A stretch of DNA of 64,000 nt, from positions 2,980,538 to 3,044,537 of the forward strand of contig WLWN01000001.1 in the NCBI GenBank assembly GCA_012103575.1. Reading direction: 5' to 3'. The notes beneath the pieces are model-generated. The model was not told the origin of the DNA and ran no database searches. It saw only the letters and a program-made list of their open reading frames with translations. Position 1 is the first letter of the stretch. Each line of letters opens with the position of its first letter. Below are positions 1 to 11,387 of the stretch, piece after piece. Made by a program: the position numbers and the translations under genes. This DNA comes from Kiritimatiellia bacterium. Lineage in GTDB: Bacteria > Verrucomicrobiota > Kiritimatiellia > WLWN01.

Positions 1-256
1 TCTATGGTTCGACGATGCCTTCCCAGATAGCTCTGGCTATCTCCAAAGGACGTCCTCGGTTTTTGAGCATTGCTTCAATCATGATCCGTTCTTTCTGTGT
101 CAAATGCTTGCCTTTTCGGGGATGAATACTACTCTTGATTTGTTCCATGTCTTTCTCCTTTTTTTGTCTTCTGTCGAGTTTTCAAATCTAGAAGATTTCG
201 GCATGGAACACTCCTGTTTTACACTGTCTTCTTTTGGGCATTTAATATTACAATTC
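1..256 (-). mobile_element. IS30-family remnant, cut by window edge
   Basis: This stretch is the reverse complement of the left end of the IS30 element at 12483-13700, including its terminal repeat (AATATTACAATT near 244-256) and the first ~48 codons of its transposase, starting with an ATG at 148 on the minus strand. Relative to the intact copy there are two extra bases near 27-32 (GCCAGAGCTATC instead of GCCAGCTATC). They shift the frame and give an early TAG, so this copy cannot make the full transposase. The rest lies outside the window, so total size is unknown. It abuts the fatty-acid/polyketide genes and marks the left border of that set. Confidence 0.85.
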
Positions 257-384
257 TCAGACCTACTTGATCATTTTTATTATCTTGACGAGAAATTTCG
301 ATGATGATTGATTTGTCTAAGAATTTAAGGCCTAAAAAAGGAGCCATCACAGAGGGTCTAACTTGAAGCAGGGGATGGAGAGCG

Positions 385-2146
385 TTGTATCCAGGAAAAA
401 AAGTTTCGAATTTAGTTCAGCTGCTTAAAGGAAGAGCAAAAAGCCATGCCCACCAAAAGGCATATATCTTTCTTGTCGATGGAGAAGAGCAAGAACATTC
501 TTATACCTATGCTGAATTGGATGAAAAGGCGTGTCTAATTGCTTTACATCTATTAGGTTGCGCTAAAGCTGGAGACCGAGCTCTTTTGCTTTATCCTTCA
601 GGATTAGAGTTTATTAGTGCTTTCTTTGGATGTTTATACGCAGGCGTGATTGCTGTGCCTGCATATCCTCCACGCAATAACCGCAATATGTCACGGATAC
701 AAGCCGTTGCGCTAGATGCTGGAGCCACGGTTTGTTTGGCGACCACATCAGGTATTGACCAATCTAAAAATTTTTTAGATCTGATTCCTCAACTAAAAGA
801 AGTCGCGTGGATCAATACAGATCAACTGGAGAACCGAGACGATACATCACTCAGAGACGTTTCTATTACACCCACCACATTAGCGTTCCTTCAATATACT
901 TCAGGATCTACGGGTATGCCTAAAGGGGTCATGGTCAGTCATGCAAATCTGATACATAATCTATCCTGTCTTTTTGATAAGTGGCATCATTCTTCCAAAG
1001 ACAATGTGGTGTCTTGGATGCCTTTTTTTCATGATATGGGTTTGGTTTTTGGAGTACTTCAACCATTATACGTCGGAGTGCTCGGGACATTGATGGCGCC
1101 TGTCACATTCCTTCAGCAACCTTTTCGTTGGCTTTATGCGCTATCGAGATTAAAAGCAACGCTGTCCATTGCGCCTAATTTTGCCTATGATCTTTGTGTT
1201 CAAAAAATTACGGAAGAAGAGAAGAGGGGCATAGACCTTTCTTGTTGGGAGGGCGCTTATAATGCTTCAGAACCTGTACGGGCAGAGACATTAGATCATT
1301 TTTATCATGCCTTTCGTTCGTGTGGATTTTCTAAAAAAGCACTCAAACCCGCATATGGGTTAGCCGAAGCTACTTTGGCCGTTACTTTTTTGTCTCGGGA
1401 TAAATCATTTTCTATTCAACAGATTGATAAACAATCCTATCAAGAACATCGCGTGAACCTTCAATCTGATACAAAAAATTTCCGGTGCATTGTGGGGGTG
1501 TGGCGACCGTGTTCCTGATCAACAGATTATTATTGTAAATCCGGAGAGTCTGTCAACGTGTGCCTGGAATGAAGTGGGTGAAATCTGGGTTTCGGGTCCC
1601 AGTATTACTCAGGGCTATTGGGAACGACCAGAGGAGACCAAGGAAGTGTTTGAAGCTACTCTTGCCGATACGGGAGAAGGTCCTTTTTTACGTACGGGGG
1701 ACTTAGGATTTATCCAAGATAATGAATTGTATATTACAGGGCGCTTAAAAGACATTCTCATTATCCGGGGCCAAAATTATTATCCACACGACATTGAAAA
1801 GACCGTTGAACAATCTCATGCAGGGCTACGATTAGATGCGGGCGCTACTTTTTCTGTAGAGGTGACGGGGGAAGAACAGTTGGTGGTTATCCATGAAGTC
1901 AAACGACATCATAAATTTGATTCCCATGAAGAGGTCGTTACATCTGTTCGCGAAGCGATTGCAGAAGAACATGGTCTTGGTGTATATGCATTTGTGTTGA
2001 TTCGAACCCATTCTTTGTTGAAAACTTCCAGTGGAAAAGTCAAAAGGTTTGATTGCAAAAAAAGATATATGGAAGATCAATTAAATGTTATAGCACAGTG
2101 TAAAAATAATAAGTTTCTTATATGCGATGATAGTTATTTTAAATAA
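385..2146 (+). pseudogene. fatty acyl-AMP ligase (FAAL), frameshifted
   Basis: This gene encodes an adenylate-forming fatty acyl-AMP ligase, which activates a free fatty acid as acyl-AMP and passes it to an acyl carrier protein. The TTG start at 385 follows a purine-rich GGGGATGGAG and puts the typical FAAL N-terminus (LVQLLKGRA..AYIFL) in frame. The ATP-binding loop is visible as YTSGSTGMPKGV, followed by the FAAL-type AYGLAEATLAV. The frame breaks at the A6 run 1472-1477. With one A fewer, the text continues SGALWGCGDRVPDQQ into VGEIWVSGPS, GDLGF and the hinge GRLKDILIIRG, ending at 2146. It lies 24 bp before an acyl-CoA dehydrogenase/ACP gene and a PKS, a common starter-unit arrangement. 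The break could be real decay or a homopolymer sequencing error. Confidence 0.85.
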
Positions 2147-2170
2147 AATTTGTTTCTATAAAAAGGGTCT

Positions 2171-4214
2171 ATGCATACAAATAAAACAGATGAAATTCTT
2201 GAATGGCTACGGCATTATGCATGCAAACGTGTTCACTCACGTTTGATGGATGAACGTCGAAGCATCCCCCCTCACATTGTTCTTGATTTGGGGAATCACG
2301 GCCTTTTGGGTATGCAAATTCCTGAAAAATATGGGGGGGTTAGAACTTTCAATACGTGATATGTTGCGTATTTGTGAGCAACTCGCCGCTATTGATATAA
2401 CGTTGGCGTCTTTGGTGGGTATCAATAATGTGCTTGGCATCTCACCTCTCCTCAATTTTGCACAGGCCCCACTTCGCGAAAAATGGTTGCCCCTTTTAGC
2501 CTCCGGTCGCGTGTTAGCGTCTTTTGCTCTTACTGAACCGGGTGCGGGTTCGGATCCTCGTTTGCTGTCAACAACGGCTGTTCCAACGACGGAAGGGGGG
2601 TGGCGCCTCAATGGAACAAAAATGTGGAGTGGATCTGCTTCTTGGGCGGGCATTATTAATGTTTTTGCTAAAGTCATTGACGAATCCGGAACGGTTCAAG
2701 GAATCACGGCTTTTGCCATTGAAGAAGATACGCCTGGCTTGCGTCAAGGTCCCGAAGCCTTAACCATGGGCGTAAGGGCGATGGTCCAGAACAGCATCTT
2801 TCTTGAAGATGTTCACGTGGGGCCAACCGCATTATTAGGCAAGGTTGGAGAAGGCATGGCCGTTGCACAGGAAGCCATGATGTTCGGTCGATTAGGTCTC
2901 GCCGCTATAAGCGCAGGCGGGATGAAACGTTGTGCTCAATTAATGGTACGCTATGCAAGTCGACGCACAGTGTCTACAGGTCGATTATTAGAAAATCCCG
3001 TTACCCTGACTCGATTAAATGCATTAACCACACGTGTTTCAGCCATAAAAAGTTTAATCAACCCTATGGCCACATGGCTTGATCAAGGAGAACAGATTCC
3101 TGTAGAAGCCTATATAGCCTGTAAAACTTCGGGACCAGAATTTTTGTGGCGTGCAGCAGATGATCTGGTCCAATTACTGGGAGGACGGGGTTATATCGAA
3201 ACCAATATTGCGCCGCAAATTTTGAGAGATGCTCGATTGTTACGGATCTTTGAAGGGCCGACAGAAACACTCAACATGTTTCTAGGCTCTAAATTTCTTC
3301 GTGACAGCGAACCACTTAATCATTTTTTGAAAACCCGCCTAAAGGCTCCAGAAGTGGCTGATCGGTTGTTAACCATTGCTCAGCAAATTGAAAAAGAATA
3401 TTCAGGGCCTAAAGCCCCTTTTACACACTCGGTAACAACCCGTCAGCTTATTCATGTTCGCATAGGTGAAGTGGCTACGACCGCGATTCTTTTGGCGGCC
3501 ATCCAAAAAGCTAGTCAAGAACAGTCTTCGGATGATTTACAGCGTGCGAACAAACATTTTGAGTCATATTTCAATCAACAAATTTCTGAGGCGCTTTCCT
3601 TGAAACCAGAGATTCATCAGCAGGACTGTGAGCGTGAAATACAAAACTATACGGTTTCTATTGAGGACATAGAACAACCCTTACACGGAGAAGATAGCAC
3701 GCTTGATCCATTCCTCAAACAAAAAGATCATCCTAAACCCATCCTTGATCCTTCTAAAAGTAAAGCAACATCATCGTCGCCGCGATCCGATTCCAAGGTG
3801 AACGTGGTATCCACTGAATATACGAAAACATCTATCCAAGAGTGGATAACACAATGGCTGATCAAGGAATTAAAACTAAACGGTCAGCGTATTAATCCAG
3901 AACAACCCTTTAGTTCGTATGGTATAGATTCTGTAACGGCGGTATCCCTTTCAGGAGATTTACAACAGTGGACAGGGCTATCATTAGATCCCAATCTTGT
4001 TTACGATTTTCCAACCATGAGCGCGTTAACGAAATATCTTTTACAGGAACTTCAGGTGACTTCCGTGGACCCTAACGAGACAAGCCCAGTCTACCAAGAA
4101 AGGTCTTCTTCCATCGATGAATTAGATGCAATGGTCTCTGAGCTTGAGCAGCTTTCAGATCTTGAAGCCGAGGATATCTTGAAAAAAAAACTTGCCGATC
4201 GAGGAGGTGATTAA
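2171..4214 (+). pseudogene. acyl-CoA dehydrogenase fused to ACP, frameshifted
   Basis: The first ~400 residues are an acyl-CoA dehydrogenase-type flavoprotein: FALTEPGAGSD is the flavin/substrate motif and RIFEGPTE carries the expected catalytic Glu. The C-terminal ~90 residues form an acyl carrier protein with the phosphopantetheine Ser in SSYGIDSVTA. A low-complexity linker (SKATSSSPRSDSKV) joins them. Such enzymes usually desaturate a carrier-bound acyl chain made by a partnering FAAL. The frame is broken by one extra G in the G7 run 2333-2339; with six G the text reads EKYGGLELS. The stop at 4214 overlaps the start of the PKS, so the genes were translationally coupled. The fused dehydrogenase-ACP layout is clear; the product is unknown. 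Confidence 0.85.
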
Positions 4215-7200
4215 GACGAAAAACATAACAGATCGAATTGCTAAGCTTTCTCTTGAAAAAAGAGCGTTGCTTGAATTAGATAGGAGGCACCAGCGCGCGA
4301 CCAAAGAAGACATTGCGATTATCGGTATGGCGTGTCGTTTTCCCCAAGCAAGAAATATAGACGCCTATTGGGCGCTATTAAAAAGCGGAACCGACGCGAT
4401 TATAGAGACACCTGCTGATCGATGGGATCTTTCAGTTTTTTATGACAAAAACGTTATGGCCCCTGGAAAGACGTACAGTCGGTGGGGGGGGTACCTTGAT
4501 CATGTAGATCTTTTTGACCCCGGATTTTTTGAGATTTCCCCTCATGAAACAATCTTTATGGATCCTCAACAACGGTTGTGTTTAGAGACCGTATGGGAAG
4601 CCTTTGAGGATGCTGGACAACCACCGGATACCTTAGCAGAGACAAAGACCAGCGTTTTTATAGGAATTTCTAGTAACGATTATGGACAATTACAGTTTAA
4701 AGAGCCGTATCACATTGATGCTTATGCAAACACCGGTAACTCCTACTCAATCGTAGCCAACCGCATTTCTTACCTATTCAATCTGTGGGGTCCCAGTCTA
4801 TCGGTTGATACCGCCTGTTCATCTTCGCTCGTAGCGGTACATCTTGCTTGCCAAAGTTTATGGAGTCATGAATCAACATGTGCCATTGTGGGTGGTGTCA
4901 ACATCATCTTAACCCCTGCCCTTACCATTGGTTTTAGCAAGCTGAACATGCTGTCACCCGATGGCCGATGTAGAGCCTTTGACGCAGAAGCCAATGGGTA
5001 TGTCCGTGGAGAAGGCGCTGGGTTTGTTATCCTGAAACCTCTTTCTGCGGCGCTTAATGATGGTAATCAGATCTATGCGGTGATCCGGGGAAGCGCGGCG
5101 AACCAAGATGGGCGAAGTAATGGTTTAACCGCCCCTAATCGTATTGCTCAAGAACGTGTTTGCAAAGATGCGTATGCAGATGCCCACCTTGCTCCTTATC
5201 AAGTACACTATGTCGAAACACATGGGACCGGAACGTTACTTGGAGACCAGATAGAAGCAAGTGCGTTGGGAAATGTGTTAGCATTGGATCGACCCTTAAA
5301 TTCTTATTGTATGTTGGGTTCTGTTAAGAGCAATATTGGACATCTAGAATCGGCAGCAGGCATGGCGAGCCTTATTAAAACAGCTCTATCGATAAAGCAT
5401 CGAGAACTACCTCCCAGCCTACACATCAAAAAACTGAACCCGTATATTCCTTTTCGTAAGTTACCGCTGAAAGTACAACGCACCTTAACTCCATGGCCGG
5501 GGAACCCATCGGACGCCTGCATAGCAGGTGTTAGTTCCTTTGGATTTGGAGGAACAAATGCCCATGTTGTTCTTGGAGAAGCGCCGTTAGAAAGTAGAAA
5601 AAGGACAGAAGAAAAAAGGCCGAACGACCCGGACAAAAAAGAGGAGGACAAAGATTCCACAGCTCTGCTTTCCACGTTAAAGACTCAAGGTTCTCAAAAG
5701 CAGTCTCTTCATCTATTGACGTTATCGGCTAAAAACGAAAAAGCGTTGAAGGATCTGGTGGGACGGTATCTCGACTATCTTTATACACATCCGTGTGTTT
5801 CGATCTCAAATATGTGTTATACCGCCAGTCTCGGGCGTTCTCATTTTGCCCACCGGATCGCTTTGATAGCAGAAGACTCAGGCGAGATCCAAGAAAAACT
5901 AACTCATTTCATTGAAGATAAAGGTAGCCCCGAGACCCTTACAGGTCACGTTCACAAAAAAGGTTCCCAAAAAATAGCGTTTCTTTTTACAGGGGAAGAC
6001 GCCCACTATAGTGGGATGGGACGCGGCCTTTATGAAACACAGCCTCTGTTCCGCAAACAGATAGATCGATGCACAGAGATTCTTAATGCCTGTTTAGAAG
6101 TTCCGCTGGTTTCGGTTATGTTGGGCGAAGGAATGGACCCTTCTCTATTGGATCGACCCTTATATGCGGAGCCTGGCTTGTTTGCCTTTGAATATTCATT
6201 AGCTGCGTTATGGCGTTCTTGGGGCATTCTGCCAGAAGTGGTTATGGGACATGGATTGGGGGAATATGTGGCAGCCTGCATCGCAGGTGTGTTTAGTTTA
6301 GAAGATGGGCTTCAGCTTATTGCGGAGAGAGCTCGGCTCATGGAAACACTTTCACACAATGAGAAGATGGATTCCATGTTAGGTGAGTTTGAGCAGGCGG
6401 CAAAAAAGATTGAATTCAAATCGCCAACCCTTCCGCTCATTTCCAATCTGACGGGGAAATGTTCAAATGCTGCAGAGCCTTTAGATGCCTCTTATTGGAG
6501 AAAACATGTTCGGGCTCCTGTAAAATTTCCCCAAAGTATGATGACCCTTTTTGAGATGGGTTATACCACATTTATAGAAATAGGACCGCAATCTACTTTA
6601 TTAAACAAAGGTAAACAATATGAGATTAGATCTGAATCTTCGGCCGTAGAAAAGCATTGGCTGCCCTCCTTAAAAAAAGACGCTAAGGGCTGGCACCCTC
6701 TTCTTCATTCATTGAGCCATCTTTATGTAAAGGGCGCCGACGTTCAGTGGCGTAACTTTTTTCATAAACATGAGTATCGGCAGATAATTTCGTTACCAAC
6801 CTACCCTTTTCAGCGAAAAAGATATTGGATCGGGGAACAGATATCCAAATCGAACAAACGCCCTGCAAACGATGAGATAGATGATGTTCCCTGTGTTCAA
6901 GACCCAGGTACGCTTTATTACAAGATCAAATGGCAACAGAAAGAAAGGGAACAGACGTCTCCTCCATCGGAAAAAAAAGACACAGGCTTTTATTTGATTT
7001 TTGCGGACGGACAGGGTTTTGCTGAACAAGTAGCAGCGTCCCTAGAAGACCGATCTGAAAAGCTGTTTTTTATTTATTCCGGAAAAAAATTTGCATCTAT
7101 ACATTCCTCTTCCTATCAAGTCAATCCTGCTGATGTTAGCTGTTTTTCCGAAATGATAACCGCCATAACCCATGAGACTAAGAACTTGTCTTGTCGCGGA

Positions 7201-8766
7201 ATCTTACACTGTTGGAATCTTGATGCAGAAAATTCAGATCGTGCAACCGCAACCTCCCTTAATAAAGACCACGTTTTGGGAAGTCAAAGCATTGTACATT
7301 TTCTCCAAACTATTCTCGCGGATGGGGGAGATATCGCAAGGGCGAAGCTGTGGGTGATAACACAAAAGGCTCAGTGCGTTCATGAAGTGGATGTTCTTTC
7401 TGTGGGTCAGTCAGTTGTTTGGGGGTTAAAAGTCATTGCGCTGGAACATGCGCCGTCCTGGGGAGGCCTAATTGATATTGACAAAGTCGATGGATTCAAT
7501 GCTAACGCATCTATTCAAGAGATCCTTAACTCGAGCCACGAAAATCAAATTGCATTCCGTAATGGTAAACGGTTTGTACCACGCTTGAATACATATGATT
7601 TTGCCCCATCGACGACACCGCCCCTTTCCTTCAAAGCAGATGCTACCTACGTGATTACGGGCGGTGGTGGAGGCATCGGTCTTGTGGTTGCGCGCTGGAT
7701 GATAGAACGAGGCGCTCAACACCTCTTATTGATAGGACGCACAAAATTACCGGCTCGTTCTACGTGGAGTCAGGAGATCGAAAAAGGAAACATGCATGCG
7801 AATAGACTAAAAGCCATAACAGAGCTTCAAGCGTTAGGGGCGACGATTGATTATGCATCGGTTGATGTTTCCAATAAACGTTCACTCACTTCGTTTTTTC
7901 AAACATTTCAGCGAAAAACGCGACCCCCGATCCGTGGTGTGTTTCACGCGGCGGGACGATTAAAGGATCATGCCATCGTAAACATGAATAAAGAAGATTG
8001 GAGCTGCGTTATCCGCCCAAAGATACTCGGAGCGTGGAATCTTCATCATATTTTCAATAAAAAACCTCTTGATTACTTTGTTCTCTTTTCTTCGGTTACC
8101 TCTGTTTTGGGATAGGGAAACTATGCAGCCGCAAACATGTTTCAAGATAGTTTATCGTATTATCGTCAGATAAGAAACTTGCCAGCAACCACTATAAACT
8201 TCGGTCCTTGGAACCAAATCGGTATGACCAAAGACATGGATGAAAAGAGTCCATTTAATCGGTATGGTATTATTATTCCGCTCCAAGCGAGCGAAGCCCT
8301 GAGCGGGATAGAAAAAGTCGTGCAGCGTGGTGTGACGGGAGTAACCGTTATGCGCTTCGATTCAAAAGGTATGAAAAATCGGGCGGTTTCATCGTCTCCG
8401 TTTCTTTCAAACCTATTTATTCAAGACCACAAAAAGGAAGCGGCTCTATTAGATTCAACGAGTCAAACAGACCGGGACAACATTTCTGCAAGACTTAGAG
8501 AATATGTGGGTGAACTACTTATGATGGATATTGCTGAAATTGATGTTGAGTCATCCTTCCCGAGTTTAGGGTTTGATTCGATTATGGCTGTTCAGTTAAA
8601 AAACGAAATCGAGTTTTGTTACCACATAGTCTTGTCGCCCGAGCAATTCGTTGATGCCAATGTTAATAAACTGGCCGAAGTCATTTGGCAGGAAAAGGGG
8701 GCGTCAGAAGTCAGTAATACAGATATGTCAGAGGATCCATTCAAAGTTCGATCTTGCCCCACATGA
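4192..8766 (+). pseudogene. type I polyketide synthase KS-AT-KR-ACP, degenerate
   Basis: Domains in order, counted from TTG 4192 (a GTG at 4207 is an alternative start): ketosynthase ~40-470 with Cys209 in VDTACSSSL, His in VETHGTGT and NIGHLE; acyltransferase ~600-850; ketoreductase ~1150-1310 with TGGGGGIG; ACP near the end with LGFDSIMAV. No dehydratase or enoylreductase is seen. The acyltransferase is defective: the GHSxGE motif reads GHGLGE (Ser to Gly near 6247-6264), and about 75 residues are missing between RLMETL and KMDSML, including the usual AFHS histidine. An in-frame TAG at 8113-8115 falls where the KR motif GQGNYAAAN expects Gln. The 3' end runs into an IS630 remnant, so the natural C-terminus is probably lost. 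Confidence 0.85.
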
Positions 8767-9108
8767 AAACATACTGCATGAGTTTATTTCTTAAGCAAAC
8801 GAGTAAAGCCTATCGGAAAGAAGAGGCTCTTTTGTTCTGCGACCAAGCCGCATCGCATCGGGCCGAGAATCTGCAGATTCCTAAAAACATAACCTTGCAC
8901 CCTATCCCAGCCTATTCTCCGTAGCTTAATCCTGTTGAGCATTTATGGGATGATATCAGGGAGAAGTATTTTCCTAATCGGCTTTTCTCTTCTATGGACC
9001 AACTTGAAGATCATCTCTGTGAGGCCCTTAAACAGATGAGCTCCAAACGCCATTATACAAAATCTCTCTGTGGCTTTTCTTGTCTTGTTAATTGTATTTT
9101 GAATGCAT
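8763..9108 (+). pseudogene. IS630-type transposase C-terminal remnant
   Basis: Translation from the ATG at 8763 gives the second half of an IS630/DDE_3 transposase unlike the five A copies: LLFCDQAASHRAE, IPAYSP-stop-LNPVEHLWDDIREKYF, then MDQLEDHLCEAL. The stop inside the SPxLNPVE motif is TAG, where family members usually carry Glu or Gln. The N-terminal half and catalytic first Asp are absent. The 3' side is cut by insertion of IS630 copy A1 at the TA 9109-9110, and the 5' side runs into the 3' end of the PKS. This is a decayed element that served as target for a newer one. Confidence 0.75.
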
Positions 9109-10108
9109 TAGAGCGTTTAACGATTGAAATGCCTCTCTAGAAGATCTATACTCCATGACATGAGTATAGCAACAGCAGAAATCCGGCGGCGTGCGATAGA
9201 TGCCTACAAAATGGGCAAAGGTTCCCAGGCCGATATCGCATCTTCTTATCGTGTAGATCTTAGAACGTTTCAGCGTGGGCTCTCTCGTTTCAACGAAACC
9301 GGAGAGACTGCTCCTCGACCGCGTGGGCATCGTCAGGCCCTCTACAGCGGAAAGCAGCTCAAGGCGTTGGCTCAACTGATGGGCAAACATCCCGATGCAA
9401 CGCTTGAAGAACTCAAGAACATGAGCGGCGTGAAGGGGTCGATCATGGCCGTACAGCGGGCGTTGAATCGGTTGGGCTGCCGGTATAAAAGAAACGCTTC
9501 ACGCCAGCGAGCAAGACCGGGCGGATGTAAGTCTCTTGAGAAAACAGTGGATCCAAGAGGTGGCCAAACTTGATCCAAGTCGCCTTGTCTTTATTGATGA
9601 ATCCGGGGCGAAAACGAATATGACTTGTCTGCGGGGCCGGGCGTTGGGCGGGAACAGGTTTTTTGCCAAAACGCCTCATGGACATTGGTGTACCACCACC
9701 TTGATTTCTTCGGTCCGCCTGGACGGAACAACAGCGGCCATGGAGGGGGAGGGGGCGACAGACACGGCTGTTTTTGGAGAATATATTCGCCGGGTTCTTC
9801 TCCCGACTCTTTCACCTGAAGACATCGTCATCATGGACAATCTTCACGTCCATCACAATCCCAAGGTCATTGAACTCATTGAGTCATGTGGGGCCCATGT
9901 AAGATTCCTTCCACCCTACAGCCCCGATTCCAACCCCATTGAAAAAACGTGGGGCAAGATAAAGAATCGGTTGGGCAGCCTTGCAGCCCGTAGTCATCAG
10001 GAACTATCTGAAGCGCTCACACAAGCGTTCGAAGAGGTTTCTCCCGACGAGGTAATCGGCTGGTTTTCTTCGTGCTACATCGCGACACCTCAATCGTGAA
10101 GCGCTCTA
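9109..10108 (+). mobile_element. IS630-family element, copy A1 (complete)
   Basis: A 1,000-bp element including the duplicated TA at each end (9109-9110 and 10107-10108), as expected for IS630. Terminal inverted repeats are TAGAGCGTTTAACGATTGA on the left and TAGAGCGCTTCACGATTGA (read inward) on the right, 16 of 19 matching. It holds one transposase in two overlapping frames. Four more copies are at 26726-27725, 28096-29090, 39723-40722 and 41093-42092. It interrupts the start of a secreted-protein gene (10109-10206) on one side and lies against an older IS630 remnant on the other. Confidence 0.93.
9160..10099 (+). CDS. IS630 transposase, two overlapping frames (A1)
   Basis: Frame one (9160-9573) gives an N-terminal helix-turn-helix domain, with MSIATAEIRRR preferred over the upstream start at 9124 because it fits the family start. 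Frame two (open from before 9485, with an internal start at 9536, to 10099) gives the DDE domain: VFIDESGAKT, IVMDN and PYSPDSNPIEKTWGK. Continuity needs a +1 shift near TAT AAA AGA at 9484-9492, giving RYK followed by ETLHASEQ. All four full-length copies have this layout, so it may be a programmed shift rather than damage. Copy A3 has lost bases there and reads the two frames as one. Confidence 0.85.
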
Positions 10109-10206
10109 GGATTTAGAAGTATCTCTTCATCGGCCATACTCTCCGCACCCATGAACATTAAGATCGTAACCATAATGCCCATGGCTTTAATTACACATTT
10201 TTTCAT
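10109..10206 (-). pseudogene. secreted protein, 5' fragment cut by IS630
   Basis: An ATG at 10206 (minus strand), preceded by AAGAAGGATAGGAAA, starts MKKCVIKAMGIMVTILMF and continues to ESMADEEILLNP before running into the right end of IS630 A1 at 10108. Lys residues followed by a hydrophobic stretch and a small-residue region are a normal signal peptide. The gene begins 31 bp after the stop of the lacI-type regulator, so it was probably co-transcribed with it, or its target. The rest of the gene is not on the far side of the IS. Function cannot be told from 33 codons. Confidence 0.6.
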
Positions 10207-10236
10207 TTTCCTATCCTTCTTTTCAAGATCCAACAT

Positions 10237-11245
10237 CTAGCTCCCATGACACCCACAAGATCGCCGAATCACTAAGCGCGTCTTTGCTTTGTGGGGTTTT
10301 ACAGTTTTAGGGTCTTCATTCAACGCTTCTTTAATCGCTATACGTGCCGCCCATCTGTCCTAACTCTTGTATAGGAACCTGGATGGAGGTTAACCCAACA
10401 TGACGGGCTGTTTCATTATCATCGAACCCCATAAAGGCCACTTGATCGGGAACGCGATAACCTGCTTCACGTAAAACATGCATAGCACCTAACGCCATGG
10501 CATCGTTTAATGCAAAGATGGCTTCGGGTAACGTGTGCCCTGCATCTAACCATTTGCTCATAGCGACCTGACCACTTTCTTCGGTAAACCCTCCAGCCCA
10601 AAACATTTCTTGAGGCAGAGTAACTCCGGCTTTGGAAAGGGTTTTTTTACATCCCTTTAATCGCTGATCAGCATCATAAGTTCCCTTGGGTCCACATAAA
10701 ATGGCAATATGGCGATACCCATGTTCCAGCAGATGTTCCATGCCTTGTTCAACGCCACCAAGATTATCAATACTCACGGAGAAAAGATTTTCACCTTTAA
10801 CGGGCCGGTCAATAAGTACAAGAGGCATACCGACTTCGACCATGCTTTTAACAAACCGATCCGGCAGCAAAATGTTGAGTAAAATCAACGCATCAACTCG
10901 GCGTTCATGAACAAAGTGGGTAATCAACTTTTTTTCGTCGACTACATTGTGTGAGAAAGCTGTCATCAAATGAAATCCGTCTTTAGCCGCTACTTCATCA
11001 ATACCCCGGAGTACTTGGGAAAAGAAACCGCTATGAATTTGGGGGAAGATCACGCCGAGCATATCACTGCGCTGTCGAGCCAACGCGCGGGCCGCATGAC
11101 TGGGCCGATACTTTAACTCGCGGATCGCATCCATCACTCGTTCACGCGTAGGTCCAGTCACCAATGAACTGTCGTTAATGACCCGTGACACGGTTGCGGT
11201 TGAGACCCCGGTCTTCCTACATATATCTTTCAATGTAACACTCAT
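10237..11245 (-). pseudogene. LacI-family transcriptional regulator, frameshifted near 3' end
   Basis: The N-terminal LacI helix-turn-helix is clear (VTLKDICRKTGVSTATVSRVIN, residues ~3-24), followed by the hinge and periplasmic-binding-protein-like effector domain (DMLGVIFPQI, LIDRPV, AIFALNDAMALG, MGFDDNE). The open frame stops at 10331 after GQMGGTYSD. If one base is removed from the three-C run at 10350-10352, it reads MAARIAIKEALNEDP and ends at a TAG at 10237, giving the usual ~335 residues. The damage is therefore one base. LacI regulators usually control sugar use; the likely partner is the secreted protein just downstream, which an IS has cut. Confidence 0.85.
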
Positions 11246-11387
11246 ATAAACTTCAAAACCTCTACCGATAAATCATGGTCAGATATGTAATCGTTTACAA
11301 TAAATCAAAAAGAGATCCATCATGGCTAGACAAAAGTGCAAAAAAAATTTCATGCTATGGCATGTCAACCCCCTGTCTCCCCATGGT

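Noticed and set aside
8113..8115. Reassignment of TAG as a sense codon in this organism
   Set aside because: Several apparently intact genes end in TAG at their natural length, one expected residue is Tyr rather than Gln, and a TAA nonsense also occurs.
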